Positions 6,944 to 15,553 of a stretch of 64,000 bases of DNA are shown here, piece after piece; the stretch's first letter is position 1, and each line of letters opens with the position of its first letter. The DNA lies in the NCBI GenBank assembly GCA_036389255.1, contig DASVQI010000021.1, forward strand, positions 1 through 64,000. The letters are read 5' to 3'. This stretch comes from JACVRN01 sp036389255 (GTDB taxonomy: Bacteria; Acidobacteriota; Blastocatellia; Pyrinomonadales; Pyrinomonadaceae). The position numbers and the translations under genes are program-made. The notes beneath the pieces were generated by a model, which did not search any database, was not told where the DNA came from, and worked only from the letters and a program-made list of their open reading frames with translations.

Positions 6944-9900
6944 ATGGTTCGTAGCAGATGGTTCAATCTTTTGATGCTCGTCGGCCTTCTTCTATCCGTT
7001 ACAGCTTCGGCGCACGCGCAGGGCGCTACGGGCCAGTTAAGCGGAACGGTCACGGACGCACAGGGCGCGCGCGTGCAGGGCGCTTCCGTCAAGATAACAA
7101 ACCGCGACACGGCCCTTGAGCGTGATACCGTGACGGACGAGAACGGTAATTTCGCCGCGCAGCTTCTGCCTCCGGGCAAGTATCGAGCGGAGATTTCCGC
7201 GCAGGGCTTCAGGTCGGCGGTGGCCGAAGAGGTCATAGTCAACGTGGCTCAGACCGCCACGCTGGACATCATGCTCGAAGCGGCCACAGTACAGGGCGGC
7301 ACCGTGACGGTCACCGCCGAGCAGCCGCTCGTGCAGACGGAAAGCTCTCAGGTAGGGCGCGTCGTAGAAGAGACGCAGATTCGTCAACTGCCTCTGCCTA
7401 CGCGCAACTTCCAGCAGCTTCTGACGCTCTCGCCCGGCACAAGCTCGTCGGTTTCCAACAACACGGAGCTGGGGCGCGGCGACACGACCATCACAGTCAA
7501 CGGCCAGCGCACGACCAGCAACAACGTGCGCATCAACGGCATTGACGCCAACTCTATTGGAACCAACTCGACTCCGAACATAGCGGTGCCTGCGACAGAC
7601 AGTCTTCAGGAGTTCATAGTACAGACGAGCCTTTACGATGCCGCGCAGGGAAGGAACGCGGGCGGCAACGTCGAGGCCATAACCAAATCGGGCTCGAACG
7701 AGTTTCACGGCAACGTCTACGAGTTCTTCCGCAATCGCGCGCTCAACTCCAACGACTTCTTTCTGGGGAGACAGGGGCAGCAGAAGCCTGTGCTATCGCG
7801 CAACCAGTTCGGAGGAACAATCGGCGGCCCCATTGTGAGAGACAGGGCCTTCTTCTTCGCCTCTTATCAGGGGACGCGAGAGCGCAACGGGGCGTCATTG
7901 ATTAACAGCCTGATGTCACCGACGCTCCCGCCTTTTTTGACGGACACGAATCGCACGGCTGCCGGAATCGCCGCCGCCTTCAACGCCTACAACGCGACGC
8001 TGCCCGTAGCTCAACAGCAGCCCGCGTTGACCGCAGCTCAGGTTGACCCGATTGCCGTTGCGCTTCTGAACGCGCGGCTGCCTAACGGCCAGTTTGCTAT
8101 TCCGTCCGCTTCGACCTCTACGGGTTCCGTGACTATCTCGGACATCTCCACCTTCAGGGAAGACCAGTTCAACGGCAACTTCGACTTGAAGCTGAGCGAG
8201 AATCATTCCTTCTCGGCCAAGGCGTTTTTCGCCAGCAATCCTACGAGGCAGGCCAACTACAACTTCGCGGGATTGGGCAACGGGCCGACGCAGCTTCCGG
8301 GCTTCGGCGGCGAGCTGGACATCATACAGAGCCTGACTTCTTTGACGGACACATACGTCTTCAGTCCAAACGTGGTCAATCAGGCTCGCTTCGGTTTCAG
8401 CCGTCTTCGCGTTACATCCGTGCCGGTAGAGCCTTTTACGGGCGGGCAGTTCGGCATCACCAATCCGATTGGAAATCTCTTTCCGGGGCTGCCTACGATA
8501 GTCCTGCCGGGGCTTTTCACGCTCGGCTCAAGCAGCTTTGCAGACCAGTCGTCGCGCATCAACGCGTGGAGCGTGAACGACACGCTCTCAATCGTGGCGG
8601 GCAATCATCGCCTGCGTATAGGCGGCGAGTATCGCCGCTCGCAGGTCAACTTCTACTTCAACGCCTTTTCGCGCGGCTTCCTGCAATTCAGCCCTACGAC
8701 GCTCAATCCCTTCTCGGCTTTCACGAACTTCCTGACGGGCAACGGCATCTCCATCATAGGCTCAGGCGTTTACGACCGCGCGCTGCGAGTCAATGACCTT
8801 GGCCTCTTTGTTCAGGACGATTGGAAGGTAACCAACCGCCTGACGCTCAATCTGGGTCTGCGCTACGACTTCTACGGTTATCCGAAGGACATACGCGGGC
8901 GTCTCGTGAATTTCATCCCCGAGCAGTTCAAGGCCGGGACGGCTGCCGCACCGGCAGGGCCGCCGAACGGCTTTGTGCAGGCGGGCAACGCCACGAATCC
9001 TATTCCGGGCGTGCCGCTCGCGGACGACACGCTCGTTCCGAACGATAAGAACAACTTCGCGCCGCGCGTGGGCTTCGCTTACAACGTCTCGGAGTCTCGC
9101 CGCATAGTCCTGCGCGGAGGCTACGGCATCTACTACGACCGTCTCTCGACGCGCTACGCCAACACGCAGCTTTTGAACTTCCCGTACCTGGCGCTGGCCG
9201 TCGGAGTAGTCAATCCTCTGGCGGTTATCGTGCCGAGCCTGCGTCCCTTCTCGAGCCCGTTTGTGCCGGTGCCGCAGCCTACGCAGTTTCCCGTCAACGC
9301 GACCATCCCTAGCCCCTTGAGCCCGCTCACGCCTCTGGTAGGCGTGCCGATTAGCGGCATCTTCATTGACCCTAACCTGCGCACGCCCTACATACAGCAG
9401 TACAACACCAACGTTCAGTGGGAGTTTGCAAACGATTACCTGCTGGAGGTCGGCTACGTGGGCGCGAGCGGCAGAAAGCTTCTACAGGTGATTACGCTCA
9501 ACCAGCCCGTCTACAATCAGGCGACCAACAGCTTCAGCGCGCCGTTGGGGACGTTCCTTTCCACTCAGAAGAACGCTGCGGGCGGCATACAGCAGGTTCA
9601 GTCAAGCTCCAACTCGCAGTACAACTCGCTTCAGGTGAGCGTCACCAAGCGCTTCAGCCGTGGGCTTCAATTCCTTGCTGCCTACACCTGGGGCCGCTCT
9701 ACCGATTACTATTCGGGCACGGCCGTCAACGAATTGCAGGCCGTGGCGGGCGACCAGTTCAACTGGCGCACGAATTACGGGCCGTCCGATTTTGACCGCA
9801 CGCACCGCTTCGTTTACAGCTTCGTCTACGACCTGCCGAAGACTAGCTCGGATTCGAGCGCGGCCCGCGCCATCCTGAACAACTGGGAGATAGCAGGCAT

Positions 9901-10381
9901 CCTGACGCTTCAGACGGGCCTGCCCTTCTCCATCATAGATAACCCGAACAACAACATCATACAGAGAGCGAACTTTGCGAGCGGATTCTCCGGCCCCGTC
10001 TACACGACCGGAAGTATAGAAGACCGTCTGAACGGTTATTTCAACACGTCCGCTTTCGTCATCTCGCGTCCCATAGTGGCCGGGACGGCGGTAGGCGTGG
10101 TCAACAATCCGGCCTTTGACCCGGCGAATCCGTTCGGCAATACGGGCCGCAATGCTTTCCGTGGGCCGGGCCAGAAGAATCTGGACTTCTCAATCGTGAA
10201 GTTCATACCCTTCTCGGAGAGCGTGCGCGGCGAGTTCCGCACGGAGTTCTTCAATCTCTTTAACTGGACGAACTTCGCCAACCCGAACAGCAACATAGCG
10301 GTGCCCGCCACGTTCGGGCGCATCACGCAGACGACCACAGGCCCGCGCGTTATTCAGTTCGCGTTCAAGCTTAACTTTTAA
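6944..10381 (+). CDS. Oar-like TonB-dependent outer-membrane receptor
   Basis: A 1145-residue exported protein. A signal peptide (LLMLVGLLLSVTASAHAQ) is followed by a carboxypeptidase-regulatory-like domain (GQLSGTVTDAQGARVQGASV, about 28-110), a plug region, and a long beta-barrel ending in the aromatic FAFKLNF. Proteins of this type import or bind large ligands at the outer membrane with TonB energy. I chose ATG 6944 over the upstream TTG at 6911 because GGAGG at 6929-6933 precedes it and the signal peptide then starts properly. It lies between the TetR gene and the acyl-metabolism operon, so its ligand may be the substrate of that pathway. The ligand itself is unknown. Confidence 0.9.
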   Translation: MVRSRWFNLLMLVGLLLSVTASAHAQGATGQLSGTVTDAQGARVQGASVKITNRDTALERDTVTDENGNFAAQLLPPGKYRAEISAQGFRSAVAEEVIVNVAQTATLDIMLEAATVQGGTVTVTAEQPLVQTESSQVGRVVEETQIRQLPLPTRNFQQLLTLSPGTSSSVSNNTELGRGDTTITVNGQRTTSNNVRINGIDANSIGTNSTPNIAVPATDSLQEFIVQTSLYDAAQGRNAGGNVEAITKSGSNEFHGNVYEFFRNRALNSNDFFLGRQGQQKPVLSRNQFGGTIGGPIVRDRAFFFASYQGTRERNGASLINSLMSPTLPPFLTDTNRTAAGIAAAFNAYNATLPVAQQQPALTAAQVDPIAVALLNARLPNGQFAIPSASTSTGSVTISDISTFREDQFNGNFDLKLSENHSFSAKAFFASNPTRQANYNFAGLGNGPTQLPGFGGELDIIQSLTSLTDTYVFSPNVVNQARFGFSRLRVTSVPVEPFTGGQFGITNPIGNLFPGLPTIVLPGLFTLGSSSFADQSSRINAWSVNDTLSIVAGNHRLRIGGEYRRSQVNFYFNAFSRGFLQFSPTTLNPFSAFTNFLTGNGISIIGSGVYDRALRVNDLGLFVQDDWKVTNRLTLNLGLRYDFYGYPKDIRGRLVNFIPEQFKAGTAAAPAGPPNGFVQAGNATNPIPGVPLADDTLVPNDKNNFAPRVGFAYNVSESRRIVLRGGYGIYYDRLSTRYANTQLLNFPYLALAVGVVNPLAVIVPSLRPFSSPFVPVPQPTQFPVNATIPSPLSPLTPLVGVPISGIFIDPNLRTPYIQQYNTNVQWEFANDYLLEVGYVGASGRKLLQVITLNQPVYNQATNSFSAPLGTFLSTQKNAAGGIQQVQSSSNSQYNSLQVSVTKRFSRGLQFLAAYTWGRSTDYYSGTAVNELQAVAGDQFNWRTNYGPSDFDRTHRFVYSFVYDLPKTSSDSSAARAILNNWEIAGILTLQTGLPFSIIDNPNNNIIQRANFASGFSGPVYTTGSIEDRLNGYFNTSAFVISRPIVAGTAVGVVNNPAFDPANPFGNTGRNAFRGPGQKNLDFSIVKFIPFSESVRGEFRTEFFNLFNWTNFANPNSNIAVPATFGRITQTTTGPRVIQFAFKLNF

Positions 10382-10405
10382 GCTCAGGTAACGCGTTTCA
10401 TACAG

Positions 10406-10460
10406 ACCCCGTAGCACTCGCCTTTTCATACCCTGTTTTATACCGGGAGTGCTTCGGGGT
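10406..10460 (+). terminator. Terminator-like hairpin after the receptor gene
   Basis: ACCCCGTAGCACTC pairs with GAGTGCTTCGGGGT, 14 positions with one T-T mismatch, around a 27-base loop. The T-tail is weak, so it may only partly separate the receptor from the following operon. Confidence 0.6.
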
Positions 10461-10500
10461 TTGTACCCTCACGGGGCGAAGGCTTACTCTCGAAAACGTC

Positions 10501-11304
10501 ATGCCGAAGATTTTCGCAGGCGAGATAGAGCTTTACTACGAGGAGCATGGGACGGGCGCTCCTCTGGTATTGATTCCGGGCTTTGGCACGGGGCTCTGGA
10601 TTTGGTTCAAGCAGGTTCAGGACTTCTCAAAGGAGTTTCGCACCGTCTGCTTTGACCCGCGCGGCATCTCCCGCTCTGAAGCGCCCGACGCGCCCATCAC
10701 CATCAGGACGATTGCGGGCGACGTGGCGGCGCTTCTCAAGTCGCTGCGGATTGAGAGCGCGCACATCTTAGGCGCGTCCTTCGGAGGCTTCGTCGCGCAG
10801 GAGTTCGCGCTCGGGTTCCCCGAGATGACCCGTAGCCTGACGCTCTGTTGTACCAGCTTCGGCGGCCCTAATCACGTTCCGCCCACGCTTGAGACTTTGC
10901 AGGCGCTGGCTTCTACAAAGGGACTGAACACGCAACAGCGCGTGCGGGAAAACCTGCTGCTCGCCTTCTCGCCCGCCTACGTCGAGCGAAGGAGAGACGA
11001 GGTCGAGAAGGTGATAGCTTTACGAGCGCAGAATTTCGTGCCCGAATACGCATACCTTCATCAGCTTCAGGCGGCGCTTGAGTTCAACGCTGAGGAAAGA
11101 GTCTCCCGGATAACCGCGCCGACGCTCGTCTTGAGCGGAGACGCAGACATCATCGTGCCGGTGGAGAACTCCAGCAATCTGGCCGCCCGCATCCCCGGCG
11201 CGCGGCTCGCCATCATCAAAGGCGGCAGCCACACCTTCTTCATAGAACAGGCCGAAGAGTTAAACGCCGCCGTCATAGAGTTCATAAAAGAGAACGAAAG
11301 GTAA
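10501..11304 (+). CDS. Alpha/beta hydrolase
   Basis: A 267-residue cytosolic alpha/beta-fold hydrolase. The nucleophile elbow is GASFGGF, the acid is in GDADIIVP and the histidine in GGSHTFF, giving a complete Ser-Asp-His triad. Typical substrates are esters, lactones or thioesters. It is the first gene of a tight operon; the KAS III-like gene starts two bases after its stop. No signal peptide is present, unlike the second hydrolase of the cluster. The exact substrate is unknown. Confidence 0.88.
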   Translation: MPKIFAGEIELYYEEHGTGAPLVLIPGFGTGLWIWFKQVQDFSKEFRTVCFDPRGISRSEAPDAPITIRTIAGDVAALLKSLRIESAHILGASFGGFVAQEFALGFPEMTRSLTLCCTSFGGPNHVPPTLETLQALASTKGLNTQQRVRENLLLAFSPAYVERRRDEVEKVIALRAQNFVPEYAYLHQLQAALEFNAEERVSRITAPTLVLSGDADIIVPVENSSNLAARIPGARLAIIKGGSHTFFIEQAEELNAAVIEFIKENER

Positions 11305-11305
11305 C

Positions 11306-12295
11306 ATGCGCTACGCAAAGATAGCCGGCACTGGCTCCTACGTGCCGGAAAAAATTCTGACAAACGACGACCTGAGCCGCATGCTGGGCGAGGATGTCAA
11401 CGAGTTTGTCTCTCAAATTCTAGGGATACGAGAGCGCCACATCTCAGCGCCCGATGAAAGCACGGCTGACCTTGCAGAGGCTGCGGCCGCGCGGGCTCTG
11501 GAAGCTTCCGGCGTCAAAGCCGAAGACCTTGACTTAATCGTGCTGGCGACGGACACGCCCGAATACGTCTCGCCCGCGACTTCCGTAGTCGTTCAGCACC
11601 GCTTGGGCGCAAAGAACGCGGGCACGTTTGACCTTAACTGCGCCTGCGCCGGTTTCGTCACGGCTCTCGACACTGCCTCTAAGTACGTCATCGCTGACGA
11701 CTCTTACAGGAACGTGCTGGTGATAGGCGCGTACGCCATGAGCAAGTATGTTGACTGGACGGACAAAAAGACCTGCACGATATTCGCGGACGGGGCGGGC
11801 GCGCTGGTGCTTCAGGCTTCCACGGACGGCCCCGGCTTTCTCGCCTCGAAGCTCTTAGCGGAAGGAAGCTTTCACGACCACATGGGCATTTACGCCGGCG
11901 GCACGCGCATCCCCATCACGGAAGAGGTGCTGCGCGAAGGCATCTGGGCCAAGCTGCGATTTGCTAAAAAGTATCCGGCTGAGGTCAATAACGAGGGCTG
12001 GCCCGCAATCGTTAGGGACGTGCTTCGGAAAGCCGGGCTCGCGCTCGAAGACATCCCGCTCTTTCTCTTTACGCAGGTCAACCTGAGCACCATCAAAGAG
12101 GTCATGTCCCGGCTAGACCTCCCCATGTCGCGCACGCACACCATCATGGGCAAGTGGGGCTACACGGGCTCGGCCTGCATCCCGATGGTGCTGGACGACG
12201 CCGTACGCGAGGGGAAGCTCAAGCGCGGCGACAATCTAGTGATGTGCGCTTCCGGCGGCGGCCTCAACATGGCCTGCGTCGCCTTTCAATACTGA
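11306..12295 (+). CDS. KAS III-like thiolase-fold enzyme with altered catalytic residues
   Basis: A 329-residue relative of 3-oxoacyl-ACP synthase III (FabH). The acyl-accepting cysteine is kept in ACAGF (Cys114). The other two catalytic residues are not. FabH has HQAN, here it is TQVN (Thr256), and FabH has GNTS, here GYTG (Tyr286). His and Asn stabilise the decarboxylated nucleophile in FabH, so this enzyme may not perform ordinary malonyl condensation. Acyl transfer, ester formation or another Claisen-type reaction is possible. Its neighbours (hydrolase, acyl-CoA ligase, MaoC) support a role in acyl-chain metabolism outside housekeeping fatty-acid synthesis. Confidence 0.85.
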   Translation: MRYAKIAGTGSYVPEKILTNDDLSRMLGEDVNEFVSQILGIRERHISAPDESTADLAEAAAARALEASGVKAEDLDLIVLATDTPEYVSPATSVVVQHRLGAKNAGTFDLNCACAGFVTALDTASKYVIADDSYRNVLVIGAYAMSKYVDWTDKKTCTIFADGAGALVLQASTDGPGFLASKLLAEGSFHDHMGIYAGGTRIPITEEVLREGIWAKLRFAKKYPAEVNNEGWPAIVRDVLRKAGLALEDIPLFLFTQVNLSTIKEVMSRLDLPMSRTHTIMGKWGYTGSACIPMVLDDAVREGKLKRGDNLVMCASGGGLNMACVAFQY

Positions 12296-12372
12296 AAGCA
12301 GGTTTCAGGTAAAAGAAAGAGAGCTTGATTTTCTTTTCCCCGAAACCCGGCACCTGACACCCGGCACCCTTT
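12296..12372. repeat. Pre-start-codon repeat element, copy A
   Basis: The core AAAAGAAAGAGAGCTTG (12311-12327) followed by ATTTTCTTTT can fold on itself. It is flanked by a GGTTTCAGG arm on the left and CCTGACACCC-type sequence on the right, and ends at the start codon of the acyl-CoA ligase. A very similar element lies at 45735-45830. Confidence 0.7.
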
Positions 12373-14187
12373 ATGAAGTATCCGAATATTTACACTTTGT
12401 TCCGCGAGAGGGTGGAGCAGTACTGCGCTGGAAGTGGCGAGGCGCGTGATGTCTTCTTCGTGCGAGAGGGCGAAAGTTGGAAGGGCATCTCGTGGAATCA
12501 GTTTGAGAGGGAGGCGCACGAGTTCGGCTGTGCGCTTCTGGCGTCGGGGCTCACGCGCGGGCTTTCCGTCTGCATACTGATGGGCAACGTGCCGGAGTGG
12601 CCCGTCACGGACGTAGGGACAATCTGCGCCGGAGGCATCTCGGTCGGGCTCTATCCCACAAGCTCCGCAGAGCAGTGCCGGTACATCATCAATCATTCGG
12701 ACGCGGAGTTCGTGCTGGTTGACACGGCGTTCCAACTGGAAAAAATCCTGAGCGTGCGCCCGGAGCTTCCGAAGGTCAAAGCCGTCATAGCGCTTGACGA
12801 AGAAGCCGCGCGCTCTCATCCGAACGTTACTAGCTACAGGGATTTTCTTCAGGTGGGCCGGGACGCTGCGGCTGGCGTCATGCCGTTGATGACGGAGAAT
12901 GCCCTGAGCGCCAGTGCTGACGACATAGCCATAATGGTCTACACTTCGGGGACTACGGGCCTGCCTAAAGGCGCTACGCTCAGCCACCGCTATATCATCA
13001 ACAGCGTCGAATCTTTGCGCGAGACGATTCCGGTTTACGACCGTGACGTCTGCTTCTCTTATCTTCCGTACTGCCACGTGGCGGAGCGCATAAGCGGCCT
13101 TTACAACCGGCTATACGCGGGGACGCCCGCCTACTTCGTTGACGACCTGACGAAGCTGTGGGCCTACATGATGGAGGTGCGGCCAACGGTCTTTGCCAGC
13201 CTCCCACGCTTTTTCGAGAAGGTTCACGCGCGCATCATGAGCGACCTCGACAGGGCTTCCGAAGAAGAGCAACGCGGGTTCCGCGAAGCGCTCGAAGTCG
13301 GAAGACAGGTCAGCCGTCTTCGACAGGCCAGAGAAGCCATTCCCGAAGCTTTGCGCGCGGAATATGAAGAGCGAGCGCTGCCCGTCCTCGCTCGCGTCAA
13401 CGACTATTTCGGCGGGCGCTTGCGGCTGGCAACTTCCGGCGGTGCGCCTCTCTTGACGGAGGTGGCCGAATTCTTCGACGCCGCAGGCATCCCCATTCTT
13501 CAGGCTTACGGCCTGACGGAGAACGTCTGCGTGGCTTTCAATCGCCCGGACAATTACAAGTTCGGCACAGTCGGGCCGCCCATGCCCGGCTGCGAGGTGC
13601 GTATAGAAGAGGACGGCGAGATTGTTGTACGGAGCGAGATGATGTTTAGCGGCTACTACAAGGAGCCGGAGAGAACTGCGGAAGTGATGCGCGACGGCTG
13701 GCTTCTGACGGGCGACCTTGGATGCATGGACGCGGACGGATTCCTTCGCATCACGGGGCGCAAGAAGGAGCTTATCATCACCTCCACAGGAAAGAACGTA
13801 GCGCCCGCTCTCATAGAGAATCTAATCAAGGAGCATCATCTGATAAGCCACGCGCTTCTTTACGGCGAAGGCAAGAGCTATCTGGTCGCGCTCGTCACGC
13901 TCAACCAGTTGGAGGCGGAAGAGTACGCGCGTGCTCGCGGGATTTCATTCGAGAGCTTTGCCGGGCTGACGCGTCATCCTGAGATTGTGCGGCTCGTGCA
14001 GGAGATTGTTGACAGCGCCAACTCGCGCGTCTCCTCCACGGAGGCCGTCAAGCGATTCCTCATACTTGAGCGAGACTTGCAGATTGAACTCGATGAAGTG
14101 ACGCCGACCATGAAGCTCAAGCGCTCGGTCGTGACCGAGCGCTTCGGTGAGCTTCTGGAGGATTTATATAAGGGGGCTGAAATATGA
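12373..14187 (+). CDS. AMP-dependent long-chain acyl-CoA synthetase
   Basis: A 604-residue ANL-superfamily ligase that activates a carboxylic acid to acyl-AMP and then acyl-CoA. The ATP loop VYTSGTTGLPKGATLSH is at about 192-208, the adenylate motif YGLTEN near 378, and the hinge GDLGCMDADGFLRITGRKKELI precedes the C-terminal lid. Length and the long insertion between the ATP loop and YGLTEN match FadD15-type long-chain ligases. It overlaps the next gene by four bases (ATGA), so translation is probably coupled. A repeat element occupies its whole upstream gap. Confidence 0.92.
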   Translation: MKYPNIYTLFRERVEQYCAGSGEARDVFFVREGESWKGISWNQFEREAHEFGCALLASGLTRGLSVCILMGNVPEWPVTDVGTICAGGISVGLYPTSSAEQCRYIINHSDAEFVLVDTAFQLEKILSVRPELPKVKAVIALDEEAARSHPNVTSYRDFLQVGRDAAAGVMPLMTENALSASADDIAIMVYTSGTTGLPKGATLSHRYIINSVESLRETIPVYDRDVCFSYLPYCHVAERISGLYNRLYAGTPAYFVDDLTKLWAYMMEVRPTVFASLPRFFEKVHARIMSDLDRASEEEQRGFREALEVGRQVSRLRQAREAIPEALRAEYEERALPVLARVNDYFGGRLRLATSGGAPLLTEVAEFFDAAGIPILQAYGLTENVCVAFNRPDNYKFGTVGPPMPGCEVRIEEDGEIVVRSEMMFSGYYKEPERTAEVMRDGWLLTGDLGCMDADGFLRITGRKKELIITSTGKNVAPALIENLIKEHHLISHALLYGEGKSYLVALVTLNQLEAEEYARARGISFESFAGLTRHPEIVRLVQEIVDSANSRVSSTEAVKRFLILERDLQIELDEVTPTMKLKRSVVTERFGELLEDLYKGAEI

Positions 14188-15095
14188 CGAAAATCATCTT
14201 CGACAGAACACGCCGGGCGCTTCTTCTATTCGCCGCGCTCCTGCTTCTTCCGGGAGCCGCCAGCGCTCAGACTCCGGCACCCGCGCGCGCGGAGAAAGAG
14301 GTCAGGATTTACGGGCAGAAGATTCGCTACGTCGAGGCGGGCAGTGGGCCGCAGACCGTGATTCTGCTGCACGGGATGGGCGGAAACTCTGCTAACTGGA
14401 CTTTCAACATCAACGCGCTCGCCGCCAAGTACCGCGTAGTTGTGCCCGACCAGATTGGCTTCGGACAGTCGGACAAGCCTCTGATTAACTACCGCATAGC
14501 CACTTACGTAGATTTTCTGGACAGGCTCTACAGTGAATTGAAGATTGAGCGCGCGACGCTCGTGGGCAATTCCATGGGCGGCTGGATTGCCGCGCTCTAC
14601 ACGATTGCTCACCCGGAACGTGTTGAGCGGCTGGTGCTGGTGGATGCCGCAGGCTTTGCGCCGCCGAAGGATTTCGACGCCAAGCAGTTGGCCGCGCTCA
14701 ATCCTTCCACGCGCGAAGGCATACGGGCGCTGTCCGCGCTCGTCTTCTACAACAAGCAGCTTTACCTGTCAGACGCCGCGATAGATTTCTCGCTCACGCA
14801 GCGCATGGGCGCTGGCGACGGCTACACCATACAGAGCCTTATTGAATCCATTGCGCGGCGCGAGGACATGCTGGACGGAAGGCTTACTTCCATCAAGCAG
14901 CCCACGCTTATCATCTGGGGCCGACAAGACGGATTAACGCCGCTCAGAGAGCTCGGTGAGAGGTTCAAGCGCGAGATTGCAGGCTCGGAGCTTATAGTCT
15001 TCGAAGAGTGCGGCCACGTTCCTATGGTGGAGAAGGCCGCAGAGTTCAACGCGGCGCTCCTGAAATTTTTAGAAGCTACGGTAGAGAGAAGGTAG
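14184..15095 (+). CDS. Exported alpha/beta hydrolase
   Basis: A 303-residue alpha/beta hydrolase with a signal peptide (LLLFAALLLLPGAASAQ) followed by the lid-type hydrolase fold. The nucleophile is in GNSMGGW, the acid in GRQDGLTP and the base in CGHVPMVE. Export implies it cleaves an ester or similar bond in the periplasm, perhaps on material brought in by the nearby receptor. It overlaps the ligase stop (ATGA). The MaoC gene begins five bases later. Confidence 0.9.
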   Translation: MTKIIFDRTRRALLLFAALLLLPGAASAQTPAPARAEKEVRIYGQKIRYVEAGSGPQTVILLHGMGGNSANWTFNINALAAKYRVVVPDQIGFGQSDKPLINYRIATYVDFLDRLYSELKIERATLVGNSMGGWIAALYTIAHPERVERLVLVDAAGFAPPKDFDAKQLAALNPSTREGIRALSALVFYNKQLYLSDAAIDFSLTQRMGAGDGYTIQSLIESIARREDMLDGRLTSIKQPTLIIWGRQDGLTPLRELGERFKREIAGSELIVFEECGHVPMVEKAAEFNAALLKFLEATVERR

Positions 15096-15100
15096 TGACG

Positions 15101-15493
15101 ATGGCTTTACAGGTTGGAGATACCGATTCGTTGACGAAGACCATCACGGATGACGACATCAGAACGTTCGCGGATTTGACGACGGATTACAATCCGGTTC
15201 ATCTGGATGACGATTTCGCAAAGACGACCCGCTTCGGTCGCCGCATAGCGCACGGCATGTTGGGCGCGGGGCTCATCTCGGCGGTGCTGGCGAACAAACT
15301 GCCCGGCACCGGCACTGTCTACTTGAGCCAGTCGCTCAGCTTCGTCGCGCCCGTTTATCCCGGCGACACCATCACCGCGCGCGTCACCGTCACGAAGGTC
15401 AGAGCAGACAAGCCTATCGTCACTCTCGAAACCGTCTGCACGAATCAGAAAGACGAGCCCGTGATACGCGGCGAGGCGGTCGTGCTGGTCTGA
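15101..15493 (+). CDS. MaoC-family (R)-specific enoyl hydratase
   Basis: A 130-residue single hot-dog domain. DYNPVHLDDDFAKTTRFGRRIAHGML contains the Asp and His of the hydratase-2 motif (DxxPxHxD-like). Members hydrate trans-2-enoyl-CoA to (R)-3-hydroxyacyl-CoA or the reverse; PhaJ is the best known. AGAAGG at 15087-15092 supports the ATG at 15101. A longer in-frame reading from 15008 only overlaps the hydrolase gene. It fits the cluster as the dehydration or hydration step. Confidence 0.9.
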   Translation: MALQVGDTDSLTKTITDDDIRTFADLTTDYNPVHLDDDFAKTTRFGRRIAHGMLGAGLISAVLANKLPGTGTVYLSQSLSFVAPVYPGDTITARVTVTKVRADKPIVTLETVCTNQKDEPVIRGEAVVLV

Positions 15494-15553
15494 TGCCCTG
15501 AAGCCTCAGCGCCGCCTGCCAGCTTAAAGAATCAGGATTGAGCCGTAGAAGCC

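Noticed and set aside
10501..14187. OleABCD-type olefin or beta-lactone cluster
   Set aside because: Gene types match loosely (thiolase fold, hydrolase, AMP ligase, nearby SDR), but the ligase looks like a long-chain acyl-CoA synthetase, the SDR is a short classical type on the other strand, and the KAS III-like enzyme lacks the His and Asn that OleA keeps.
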